Assembly (NCBI RefSeq): GCF_003966265.1
Contig: NZ_RXNV01000003.1
Span: 186,001-250,000, forward strand
DNA length: 64,000 nucleotides
DNA from: Shewanella atlantica
GTDB taxonomy: Bacteria; Pseudomonadota; Gammaproteobacteria; Enterobacterales; Shewanellaceae
Direction of reading: 5' to 3'
The position numbers were made by a program, and so were the translations under genes. Positions 28,450-37,202 of the stretch are shown piece after piece (within the stretch, counting starts at the first letter, position 1; each line of letters begins with the position of its first letter). The notes beneath the pieces were generated by a model. It searched no databases. It had not been told where the DNA came from and saw only the letters and a program-made list of their open reading frames with translations.

Positions 28450-30410
28450 GACGCTCTCCTTTGCTCTATTTCTGACTCGGATACGCTTGTCGTCTCTATG
28501 ACCGATGCCACCTTGAGTTGAGTCTGTATTCGTGACTTACTGCCATCCTGGAAGGTGATCACGGTATCAATATCCACATGAGGTTCATCGTTATAGATTG
28601 ATGAGATGATGTCACCGTACTTATCGGCTATCACGCCACGCCTGACCTTACGTGTTCGGGTTAACTCGCCATCATCGGCATCGAGTTCTTTATAGAGCAG
28701 GATAAATTTACTGATCTTCTGCGCATCTGGCAGAGACTCATTCACTATCTCAACCTCCTCAGACAGCTTTTCATAGACCTCGGGGAGTGATGACAGGTTG
28801 GTGTAATTGGTAAAGGCGAGGCCACGTTGCTCGGCCCACTTAGAGACGATACTGAAACGAATGCATAAGATGGCCGACAGGTAAGGTTTCTCTTTGCCTA
28901 AGATCACCGCCTCTCCGATAAAGGAGGAAAACTTAAGCTTGTTCTCAATGTATTGTGGCGAGTATTGAATACCCTGACTCGTCTTGGCTAAGTCTTTTAT
29001 TCTGTCGATAACTACAAGGTGCCCCGACGGCTTAAAATAGCCCGCATCTCCGGTATGCATCCACCCCTGTTTCACATCTTCATCGAACGCCTCCTGATCG
29101 CCAAGGTAGCCGTTGAACATGCCTAAGGTTTTGGCGATCACCTCGCCCACCCCTTCGCTGTCACAGTTGATAACCTTGACCTCGGCGCTGTCGAAAGCCA
29201 CACCGACGCTGTCGTAATCCACATCATCTTCCATGTGTATTGTGTACGCCCCACACATCTCGGTCTGCCCATAGAGTTGACGCAGTGGTACGCCGATACT
29301 CTGGAAGAACCGGAAGGTATCGGGTCCCATGGCGGCGCCACCGGTTGCGGCAGACTTTAAAAATGAGAAACCGAGCCGGTCTCGCAGCGCCCTCATCAAT
29401 ATAATATCGGCCAGACGGGACTTTCGGCCCTGCTGTAAACTTTTCTGCGCTCTGTCCATGGCGAAGTTAAACAGCGCCTGTTTCAAACGTGAGGAGTCCA
29501 TCATTCGCGCCTGCACATCGGCCAGTATTCCTTCCCATACTCTTGGAGCAAGCAGTACAAAGCTGGGGCCAATTTCACGAAGATCGGCCATCATGGTTTC
29601 CTGCTCTTCGACAAAGTTCACTATCTGTCTGGCGATCAGCGCCTGACCCACCGCATATACCTGCTCCATGATCCAGGGAAGAGGAAGAACGGAGACATAG
29701 TTGTCACCCGGTGCTCGTGGATCGGCGCGCAGGTATGAGCAGCAATGGTCGATAAATTTACTGCCTTGCAGCAGCACAATTTTCGGCTTTGAGGTGGTAC
29801 CGGATGTGGTGCAGTAGATGGCGATATTCTCGGCCCTACCGGCATCGACAAAGGCATCATAGAGTCTGGGTGTCTCTTTATCGATACGCTGCCCTAATGT
29901 ATAGATCTCTTCAACACTGATAAGGCGGGGATCATCATATTTGCGCATGCCTCTGGGGTCGCAATAGACGATACACTTGACGCTGGGAATGCTGTCTTCG
30001 AGTTCAAGTAGCTTGTCACACTGCTCTTCATCCTCAGCAATCACCACGCTGGCATTGCTTCGATTGAGAAGGTAGGCCACCTCTTCATGCAACGAGTCCT
30101 GATAGACCCCCAGAGAGAAACAGCTCATGGCATGAGCCGCTACCTCGCCCCATACCCACTCGGGTCTGTTGTCTCCAAGCAGGGCAATGGTGCTGCTTGC
30201 TTCTATTCCCATAGATGAAAGGGCAAGGGTCATCCACTTCACCCGGTTGTGATAATCTAACCAGGTAAACTCGCTCCAGATCCCAAACTCTTTCTCCCGC
30301 ATGGCAATATCATCGGGCCAGAGCGTGGCGTTATGCCTGAGGATCTTAGGAAAGGTATCCATATCACCCATATCGAATCGATTGGCTGACAATTCATTTG
30401 GCATATTCAT
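28446..30410 (-). CDS. Long-chain-type acyl-CoA synthetase (AMP-binding), importer-linked
   Basis: This 654-residue adenylate-forming enzyme resembles the FadD15/long-chain AMP-binding group. The P-loop is TSGTTSKPK (Ser in place of Gly) at about 217-225. YGQTEMCG marks A5, GWMHTGDAGYF A7 and DRIKDLAKTSQGIQYSPQYIE A8; the A10 region is ELTRTRKVRR. It should activate a carboxylic acid to acyl-AMP and acyl-CoA. It overlaps the LivG-type gene by one base (TAATG) upstream and the LivH-type gene by four bases downstream. This tight coupling suggests that it activates the imported acid. Confidence 0.88.
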   Translation of the reverse strand: MNMPNELSANRFDMGDMDTFPKILRHNATLWPDDIAMREKEFGIWSEFTWLDYHNRVKWMTLALSSMGIEASSTIALLGDNRPEWVWGEVAAHAMSCFSLGVYQDSLHEEVAYLLNRSNASVVIAEDEEQCDKLLELEDSIPSVKCIVYCDPRGMRKYDDPRLISVEEIYTLGQRIDKETPRLYDAFVDAGRAENIAIYCTTSGTTSKPKIVLLQGSKFIDHCCSYLRADPRAPGDNYVSVLPLPWIMEQVYAVGQALIARQIVNFVEEQETMMADLREIGPSFVLLAPRVWEGILADVQARMMDSSRLKQALFNFAMDRAQKSLQQGRKSRLADIILMRALRDRLGFSFLKSAATGGAAMGPDTFRFFQSIGVPLRQLYGQTEMCGAYTIHMEDDVDYDSVGVAFDSAEVKVINCDSEGVGEVIAKTLGMFNGYLGDQEAFDEDVKQGWMHTGDAGYFKPSGHLVVIDRIKDLAKTSQGIQYSPQYIENKLKFSSFIGEAVILGKEKPYLSAILCIRFSIVSKWAEQRGLAFTNYTNLSSLPEVYEKLSEEVEIVNESLPDAQKISKFILLYKELDADDGELTRTRKVRRGVIADKYGDIISSIYNDEPHVDIDTVITFQDGSKSRIQTQLKVASVIETTSVSESEIEQRRAS

Positions 30411-31207
30411 TAGCCCACCTCCTGTAACTGCTCATCTTCTTCTAATCCAAGGTAAGCCTGTCTTACATGTTCATCTGCCATCACCTCATCGGGGAGGCCA
30501 CAGATAAGTTTCTTACCAAAATCCAACACCATGACCTGATGAGAGATATCCATTACCACCCCCATATCATGTTCAATCATGACCACAGTGATGCCGAACT
30601 CTTCGTTGAGGTCGAGTATGTAGCGCGCCATATCCTCTTTCTCTTCCAGGTTCATGCCGGCCATGGGCTCGTCGAGCAAGATAAGCTTGGGCTTAAGAGC
30701 GATGGCGCGTGCCAGCTCGACACGTTTGCGCAGACCGTATGAAAGTGTGCCTGCAACCGCCTTACGCACATGAGAGATATCCAGGAAGTCGATGATCTCT
30801 TCAACCTGACGGCGATGAACCAGCTCCTCTTTTTGCGCCGGAGAAGCCCAGTAGAGCGGGCCGGTTAACCAGTTATTTTTCATCAGGTGATGTCGGCCAA
30901 CCATGATGTTATCCAACACCGACATATGACCGAAGAGAGCAAGGTTCTGGAAAGTACGGCCTATGCCTAAGTCGGCCCTGTCATTGGGCCTTAAATTGGT
31001 CACATCGGTATTATCAAAATGAATGGCCCCTTTGTTGGGGCGATAACGGCCGGAGATGCAATTCAACATCGATGTTTTTCCAGCCCCGTTAGGACCAATG
31101 ATGGAAAACACTTCGCCTTTGTTTACATCGAAGCTCACATCGGTCAGTGCCTTAACACCACCAAATGCGAGAGATATCTGGTCTACTTTCAGGATAGTTT
31201 CTGTCAC
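30410..31207 (-). CDS. ABC importer ATPase, LivG type
   Basis: This 265-residue ATPase has Walker A GPNGAGKTS (38-46), GIGRTFQNLALF as the Q-loop region, LSYGLRKRVELARAIALKPKL split over the signature and preceding Walker B, and LLDEPMAGMN. The helix insertion before the signature is typical of LivG. It is the first gene of the operon livG-like, acyl-CoA ligase, livH-like, livM-like, livK-like, livF-like, paaK-like. About 180 bases separate it from the porin gene. Confidence 0.92.
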   Translation of the reverse strand: MTETILKVDQISLAFGGVKALTDVSFDVNKGEVFSIIGPNGAGKTSMLNCISGRYRPNKGAIHFDNTDVTNLRPNDRADLGIGRTFQNLALFGHMSVLDNIMVGRHHLMKNNWLTGPLYWASPAQKEELVHRRQVEEIIDFLDISHVRKAVAGTLSYGLRKRVELARAIALKPKLILLDEPMAGMNLEEKEDMARYILDLNEEFGITVVMIEHDMGVVMDISHQVMVLDFGKKLICGLPDEVMADEHVRQAYLGLEEDEQLQEVG

Positions 31208-31345
31208 ACCCGTACTCCTTGAACTTCAGTTCGATTCATTAACGACACAACAGTGATGTCACAGTGATGATTGGCACTAGCCCCATATTGCTGAGATAAC
31301 CTGAATTATCTTTTTCTGGCCGCTCACAATTGCGCTAGTCGTTCT

Positions 31346-31376
31346 TAAAAAAAAGAGAGGTGGGTTACCCCACCCC
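31346..31376 (-). terminator. Terminator of the porin gene
   Basis: GGTGGG (31359-31364) and CCCACC (31369-31374) pair around TTAC. On the minus strand the stem is followed by a run of about eight T. It lies 15 bases after the porin stop. The downstream importer operon therefore probably has its own promoter in 31208-31345. Confidence 0.82.
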
Positions 31377-31388
31377 TAAATGGAGCGT

Positions 31389-32429
31389 TTAGAGTGCGTA
31401 TCTCATCGACAGCTGTGCATAATCTGAGTCAACATTCTTATCGCCCATTTCAAAGTTGCCGACTTCGAATCCGACGGCAAGTTGGGGAGTCAGGTTTTGG
31501 AACAGGTTGACACTCCATTGAGTGCGTTCTGCATCGGCAATATCGGTTTCAACACGGCCATACAGGACGGTGCTTCTTAAGGTATCGGTCCAATAGTGGC
31601 GGTATGCAGCGAGGTAGGAGGTGGTACTCTCAACCTCTTCACCGATAAGATCTGAGGCGGTACCTACGCCGACATATCGACCCACTTCGCCCAGATGGAG
31701 TTGAAATCTGAAGTCATCTTTACCGAAGGTCTTGATACGGCCGGCTATCGATCCACCTAAGGCGGTTTCACTATTGCCCGTAGTTGTATTGAGGCTGCGA
31801 CCCAGAGCTGATAGCGACACGTTGCCCCAATCGCCCTTAAGGTTGTAGCGAGCGACCACGTCCGGTAGATCGTCGTTGGCGGTATCGCCACCGACACTCT
31901 CAGGGTTTTCAATTGATACCTGGAAATTTCCGGCATCGAAACGTACCTGTCCCTGACGAATGAAGGCTAAACCAACGGTGGCCCCGGCGAAGTCTGCAGA
32001 TTCAGGGATCGCACTGGTATTCATGAAGGTCGTCCAGGTCTGGCCTGCCGTGATCCCTTGGTACTTGATGAAGGCGTGACGAATTCGCGGGTTGGCCGAG
32101 TTAGATACAACCTGGTTACCGCCGCCGCCGAGAAAGTCCATCTCGATAAAACCGGTCACGTCGCCATGGACGTACTTGGTATTAAAACGTGATTCGTTGG
32201 CAAATATTCTGAATTGTGATGCGTCTTCGGCCAGCGGCGTGCCGGTACCGATCCAGAAATCCCGATAGGCAACGTCACCGTTAACATAACGTGCATCGAC
32301 CTTAAGATAACCACCGAAACTAATCTTGCCATCTTCACCAACTGTAAAATCGTATCCGGCCATGGCTGAACCGGCAAATAAACACATTGAACCTGCTAAC
32401 GCGATCTTTTTAATTTTAGAAATGAGCAT
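31389..32429 (-). CDS. DcaP-like outer-membrane porin
   Basis: This 346-residue protein has a signal peptide (MLISKIKKIALAGSMCLFAGSAMA, cut before GYDF). An alternating beta pattern starts at KISFGGYLKVDARYVNG and ends in an aromatic-rich strand SDYAQLSMRYAL. The start resembles DcaP-type porins, which take up small carboxylates and related anions. It lies between the importer operon and the divergent sensor kinase gene, which suggests that it is the outer-membrane entry for the same substrate. That link is inference. Confidence 0.8.
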   Translation of the reverse strand: MLISKIKKIALAGSMCLFAGSAMAGYDFTVGEDGKISFGGYLKVDARYVNGDVAYRDFWIGTGTPLAEDASQFRIFANESRFNTKYVHGDVTGFIEMDFLGGGGNQVVSNSANPRIRHAFIKYQGITAGQTWTTFMNTSAIPESADFAGATVGLAFIRQGQVRFDAGNFQVSIENPESVGGDTANDDLPDVVARYNLKGDWGNVSLSALGRSLNTTTGNSETALGGSIAGRIKTFGKDDFRFQLHLGEVGRYVGVGTASDLIGEEVESTTSYLAAYRHYWTDTLRSTVLYGRVETDIADAERTQWSVNLFQNLTPQLAVGFEVGNFEMGDKNVDSDYAQLSMRYAL

Positions 32430-32675
32430 CTTCTATCCCCTTTAATGTCTGCAGCCAAGATGGAGAAATCCTGCCATTGACTCAATTGGGAATAGGTATT
32501 AGTGCAGCAGTCTTAATACGGAAGTAGCAAGACAAAGGGGGTAATACTTAAGTCGATAGTAATTAGCGAAAAATTGGCTCTGAAATATGATATGTTAAAT
32601 TTTATAACAAATAGGGTTTCAACCTCCTCTGCCCGCCACCGAAAGAGAAACTCATAATAAGGTCCATTAAAGCGT
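32430..32675. promoter_or_regulatory. Divergent control region between porin and sensor kinase
   Basis: This region of 246 bases must hold both promoters. GTATTA at 32496-32501, TAATAC at 32514-32519 and TAATAC at 32542-32547 recur; the first two form an inverted pair and the last is followed by TTAAG. They could be operator half-sites. I found no -24/-12 sigma-54 element. Confidence 0.35.
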
Positions 32676-35600
32676 ATGTTTCCCAACTGGCTGTTAGTCA
32701 CCATCAGTATCAGCTATATCGGCTTACTCTTCCTGATGGCTTTTCTGGGTGACAGATACCGGGACAGGTTAGTCAATCGGCAACACACCGTTATCTACGC
32801 GCTTTCTCTGGGAGTCTATTGCACCTCGTGGGGATTTTTAGGCACCGCCGGGCAAGCAGCCAGTAACTCGTTTTCATACCTGCCGGTATATATAGCTCCC
32901 ATACTGCTGTTTATTTTTGCCTGGCCATTTATTCAAAGGCTTATCCGTGTCAGCCTGAAGCTTAACATTACCTCAATCGCGGATCTGCTCGCTGCCCGAT
33001 TTGGGAAATCACAACTGCTGGCCTTCATCGTGACCTTAGTCGCCCTGTTTGGTACCTTGCCCTATATCGCGTTGCAATTGAAAGCCATCGTGAACTCCTA
33101 CGAAATTTTGCGACAAGACCATCTCATGTCTTCATGGCAGATAGGTGCCGTTGTAAGTGTTATTCTTGCGGGTTTTACCATTATCTTCGGCGTCAGGGCC
33201 ATAGACGTCACCGAGCGCCACCCGGGCATGATGTTAGCGATCGCCTTCGAGTCCTTCGTTAAGCTTATCGCCTACCTGACAGTCGGCATATTTGTCTCAT
33301 TTTTTCTGTTCGATTCTCCACTGCAAATCTGGACCTTAGCGAATGAGAGCTTACCGGCATCAACTGAATTCAGTTATCCGAATCTGGTCTCTATGTTTGG
33401 ACTGCTCTTTATCGTCCTCTCCGCGTTTCTCTGTCTGCCCCGCCAATTTCAGGTACTCATCGTCGAACTGAAAGAGCAGAAACATGCCATATGGAGTCGC
33501 TGGACCTTCCCCATCTATATCTTGGTATTCGCCTTCTTTGCCACTCCTCTGGGACAGGCCGGTAATCTGCTCTATGGCGATTCACTCAAGAGTGATGCCT
33601 ACGTGCTGTTTCTGCCGGCCTTCAATGGTCAGGCCTGGCTGGGCTTATTCAGCTTTTTGGGGGCTATTTCTGCGGCCAGCTCTATGGTTATCATATCCAC
33701 GATAGCCTTGAGCACCATGCTCAGTAATGAGGTGCTATTCCCCACACTGTTTAAATTCAGCAATATTCAAAGTACCAACTTTCACCGCTTTCGCTCGCAC
33801 CTGTTGAGTATACGCAAGGCACTGGTGTTGCTCGTCATCTTCTTAAGCTATGGGATGTTTTTACTGGCACCGCCTGATACGCTTGCTTCATTAGGTGAAG
33901 TCGCATTTGGTGCTATAGCCCAGATAGGTCCCACCCTGTTTGCCGCTTTTCTGTGGCGAAGGGTGACCCTGGTCGGGGCAATATTAGGGATCTCCAGTGG
34001 CTTCAGCCTCTGGCTTGTGCTCAATATGCTCCCTCAACTGGGCTTTTACCCTCACCCTCTGGCGGGCAGCGAATATTCGATGACCACCATGGCAACCTTG
34101 ATAGGCCTGCTCGTCAATATTCTGATGGTATGGCTGGTTTCACTGCTCACACGCCAAAGCGTGCATGAGCAGATGCAGAGCGAGCACTTCATTCAGAGGC
34201 CGGATTTCGATAACTTGCCCTCCGGGGTCCAAAAAAATATTAAACCTGAAGATCTGGAGTTGCTTGTCGCGCGTTTCGTGGGGGAAGAGCGGGCACTGCA
34301 AGGATTCAGGGATTTTTTCAGTCAACAAGAGTCACCTCCCTCAGACAAGAACAGCCATAACCAGGCACTGATTTTTTACACCGAAAACATGCTCGCGAGT
34401 GTGATGGGCTCGGCTTCTGCCCGACTGGTGATCTCCTGCGCCCTAAATGGCCGGGATATCGCCATCAACGAGGTCGCGCAGCTGGTCGAGGATGCCTCCA
34501 GTCATAGAATGGAATTCAGCCGCTCGGTACTTCACAGCGCAATCGAAAATGCCAGTGAGGGCATATCGGTTATAGATAGCGATCTGAAACTGGTCGCCTG
34601 GAATAAACATTATCTTGAGCTGTTCGACTACCCGGACGATCTCATCTATATCGGCTGTCCGGTAAAACAGCTCATCCAATATAACCTGAGTCATGGGGGC
34701 AAGTTTAATAAGAATATCGAACAGAAAGTCGAACGGCGTCTGGCATTTTTACGTCAGGGTAGCCGCCATAGTACCGAGCGGGTACAGGGTGATGGAAAAA
34801 CTATTCGTATCGAGGGCAACCCCATTCCCGATGGTGGCTTCGTGATGATCTTCTCGGACATTACCATGTACCGGGAAGCCGAAAATTTGCTGAAAGAGAA
34901 AAATCTTGATCTTGAAGCCCGGGTCTATGAGCGCACCAGGAAACTGGAGCAGGCTAACCTAAGCCTGGAGCAAACCAATGCAGAGCTTGCCGACGCTATT
35001 CAAAAAGTAGAGCAGGCCCACCAGAAGAAGAGTCAATATCTCAAAGCCTGCAGCCACGACCTGTTGCAACCTCTGTCTGCAGCTCGCCTGTTCTCCTCCG
35101 CTTTCGTACAGAGCAGCCAGCTATCAAAAAAACAGAAGCAGCAGATAGGCTATATTGATAACTCACTTAAAGTGGCCAATGAGTTGCTGCTTGATCTCAA
35201 TGAAATCTCACGTATCGAGAGTGGCACCTTAGTTCCCGAAATTGAGCGCTTTCCACTGCAAGAAGTTTTAGATTCCATCGTCGACGAATACGGCGCAATA
35301 TCCGCTAGCGCGAATGTGGACTTCCATCATATCGACACCGAACTCTGGGTCACGAGCGACAAGGTGATGTTAAGGCGAATTCTGCAAAATCTGATCAGCA
35401 ATGCCTTCAGGTATGCCGGGGAGGGGAAAATTCTTCTCGGCTGTCGCCGACATGGCACTCAACTCAAGATTCAAGTCGTAGATAATGGACCGGGGATCCC
35501 CCTTGATAAGCAGGCAGTGATATTTGAACAATTTACCCGCCTGCAGCCCTCAGGACACCTGGGAGTCAACGGGCTGGGTCTTGGGCTCAATATAGCTCAG

Positions 35601-36161
35601 GGACTCGCCTCTCTATTAAAGCAGCAGCTAACCCTCTCTTCTCGTGTCGGTCACGGCAGTATCTTTAGTCTCACCTTAGATATCGTAGCGCCGATTACCG
35701 CCCGAATAGAGAAGAGTGAGGCCGACATCTTAACCCTGCACGGCGTCAATGTGCTGTGTATTGATAATGACCCCAATGTGCTGGCCGGCATGACTGAGCT
35801 GCTCAGTGGTTGGAAATGTAAGGTCTACGGCGCTAACTCTGTGCAACAGGCCAAGCGGCAATTTAAAAAGCACGCCAGTGAGATAGATATCATGTTAGTG
35901 GACTACCAACTCGATGACAGACTGGATGGACTCGCCTTGATGGATGAATTACAAGGGCTATCGGACTTGCCCTTACCCGGTATTTTGATCACGGCGACCA
36001 TAGATGAAGCCGTGGTTCAGCAAGCAAAGGCATTGGGTTATGGCTACCTTCGCAAAATCATTAAACCTATTGCATTGAGGGCATTAATGAGTGCAACACT
36101 GGCTCAAAGCTTACGTAAAAACTACTGCGCTTCGAGTGAGAAAGTGGCTTTATCCAACTGA
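32676..36161 (+). CDS. CrbS-like hybrid sensor kinase with SLC5 transporter domain
   Basis: Residues about 1-480 form a sodium/solute symporter-like (SLC5) membrane domain with a dozen or so helices. A linker leads to a PAS domain near 615-725 (GISVIDSDLKLVAWNKHYLELFDYP) and a coiled coil (EKNLDLEARVYERTRKLEQ). The histidine kinase has its H-box SHDLLQPL with His about 794, ATPase boxes NLISNAFRYA, DNGPGIP and GLGLGLNIA, and a C-terminal receiver with Asp about 1076 in LVDYQL. This matches CrbS/MxtR-type sensors that respond to acetate-like carboxylates through a LuxR-type partner. The partner gene converges and overlaps at the 3' end. Confidence 0.9.
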   Translation: MFPNWLLVTISISYIGLLFLMAFLGDRYRDRLVNRQHTVIYALSLGVYCTSWGFLGTAGQAASNSFSYLPVYIAPILLFIFAWPFIQRLIRVSLKLNITSIADLLAARFGKSQLLAFIVTLVALFGTLPYIALQLKAIVNSYEILRQDHLMSSWQIGAVVSVILAGFTIIFGVRAIDVTERHPGMMLAIAFESFVKLIAYLTVGIFVSFFLFDSPLQIWTLANESLPASTEFSYPNLVSMFGLLFIVLSAFLCLPRQFQVLIVELKEQKHAIWSRWTFPIYILVFAFFATPLGQAGNLLYGDSLKSDAYVLFLPAFNGQAWLGLFSFLGAISAASSMVIISTIALSTMLSNEVLFPTLFKFSNIQSTNFHRFRSHLLSIRKALVLLVIFLSYGMFLLAPPDTLASLGEVAFGAIAQIGPTLFAAFLWRRVTLVGAILGISSGFSLWLVLNMLPQLGFYPHPLAGSEYSMTTMATLIGLLVNILMVWLVSLLTRQSVHEQMQSEHFIQRPDFDNLPSGVQKNIKPEDLELLVARFVGEERALQGFRDFFSQQESPPSDKNSHNQALIFYTENMLASVMGSASARLVISCALNGRDIAINEVAQLVEDASSHRMEFSRSVLHSAIENASEGISVIDSDLKLVAWNKHYLELFDYPDDLIYIGCPVKQLIQYNLSHGGKFNKNIEQKVERRLAFLRQGSRHSTERVQGDGKTIRIEGNPIPDGGFVMIFSDITMYREAENLLKEKNLDLEARVYERTRKLEQANLSLEQTNAELADAIQKVEQAHQKKSQYLKACSHDLLQPLSAARLFSSAFVQSSQLSKKQKQQIGYIDNSLKVANELLLDLNEISRIESGTLVPEIERFPLQEVLDSIVDEYGAISASANVDFHHIDTELWVTSDKVMLRRILQNLISNAFRYAGEGKILLGCRRHGTQLKIQVVDNGPGIPLDKQAVIFEQFTRLQPSGHLGVNGLGLGLNIAQGLASLLKQQLTLSSRVGHGSIFSLTLDIVAPITARIEKSEADILTLHGVNVLCIDNDPNVLAGMTELLSGWKCKVYGANSVQQAKRQFKKHASEIDIMLVDYQLDDRLDGLALMDELQGLSDLPLPGILITATIDEAVVQQAKALGYGYLRKIIKPIALRALMSATLAQSLRKNYCASSEKVALSN

Positions 36162-36784
36162 AGTTGACTCATGGCTATCACCGCCTGGGTACGGGTGTGC
36201 ACCCCTAGCTTCAAAAATATCGCACTGGCGTGAGCCTTGATAGTGGCTTCCGATAGTCCTAGATCGTAAGCGATCTGTTTATTTAACATCCCATCGGCAA
36301 ACATCATTAATATGCGATGTTGACGCGGTGATAGGCTCATGATCTTACTGCTCATACTATCGGCTTCTACCGTATCGAAGTTACTGCAGCCTTCGGGTAG
36401 CCACTGTTTACCGGCGAGTACGCTCTGTATCGCCTGTAGCATCATCGCTGCGGTAGTCGATTTGGGAATGAATCCTGCGGCGCCAAAAGACATACTCTTG
36501 GACACGGTGACTTTATCCTCCTGACCCGAGATCACTATCACCCCCATCTGAGGAAAACAGTTTCGGATGCTGATTAAGGTATTAAAGCCGTGTGCTTTAG
36601 GAATGTTCAAATCAAGTAGCAGTAGATCCGCATCATCATGCTCGGACAATAGCTTGTCTAACTCAGATATGGTTTCGGCCTCAAAGAGGAGCACATCGTC
36701 GAAATTAGGCGCTAATATATTGATTAGGGCCTGGCGGAACAGTGGATGGTCATCAGCTATTATTATTTTAAGTGGCTGCAACAT
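36122..36784 (-). CDS. CrbR/ErdR-like LuxR-family response regulator
   Basis: This 220-residue NarL/FixJ-type regulator has a receiver domain (IIADDHPLFRQAL; phosphorylatable Asp in LLLLDLNIPK near residue 58; Lys in IPKS) and a C-terminal LuxR helix-turn-helix (LSPRQHRILMMFADGMLNKQIAYDLGLSEATIK split at 155-187). AGGAG lies seven bases before the ATG. CrbR and ErdR proteins control acyl-CoA synthetase and carbon-use genes together with CrbS-type kinases. Its 3' end overlaps the kinase gene by 40 bases in convergent orientation. A likely target is the ligase operon nearby (inference). Confidence 0.88.
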   Translation of the reverse strand: MLQPLKIIIADDHPLFRQALINILAPNFDDVLLFEAETISELDKLLSEHDDADLLLLDLNIPKAHGFNTLISIRNCFPQMGVIVISGQEDKVTVSKSMSFGAAGFIPKSTTAAMMLQAIQSVLAGKQWLPEGCSNFDTVEADSMSSKIMSLSPRQHRILMMFADGMLNKQIAYDLGLSEATIKAHASAIFLKLGVHTRTQAVIAMSQLQLDKATFSLEAQ

Positions 36785-37202
36785 TGTTAACTCCTCGTTA
36801 ATGAGCGAAATTCAGTCTAACGGAAACCCTGAGAATAACAACCTAGCTCTCAACGGGTTGCAATATTCGCAAAAACAAAAGCAAACTTCTTTTGTTATAA
36901 CAACTTAAGTAAGCCAAGATGATAAATAAAAGCAAGCTGACGACCTGAGATATAGACTTATTAACTAGTCCTGAATATCTAATCAGAGCTGTTTTGTCGG
37001 CGTTACTACCCATTTAGGGTCAAGGGACTCGTCGATAATGGCTTTGAAGATATGGTTATTAAACATCCAACCACCTGAGAGTTGATTAAATTTACCACAG
37101 CCACTTGTACATTAACAAAGTCTCACATATTCTGGATTGAGGTTCCCATGTTTCCGACATGACAGTTTTTCAACACAACGCATTGACTATTAGGAGATTA
37201 CT
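36785..37202. other. Regulator/patatin divergent intergenic region
   Basis: This gap of about 420 bases has no supported gene. It contains an 8-bp inverted repeat (AACAAAAG and CTTTTGTT) and a perfect palindrome TTGTTATAACAA at 36892-36903, both upstream of the response-regulator gene. A small CATGT/ACATG hairpin lies at about 37147-37161 before the patatin gene. Function is unknown; operators are plausible. Confidence 0.45.

Noticed and set aside
24910..31207. Ordinary branched-chain amino acid transporter
   Set aside because: Two interleaved adenylate-forming enzymes and the adjacent porin and sensor point to a carboxylic acid, although amino acid transport is not formally excluded.
32430..32675. 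Sigma-54 promoter for the porin or kinase
   Set aside because: TGGCA occurs, but no TTGC at the required distance.
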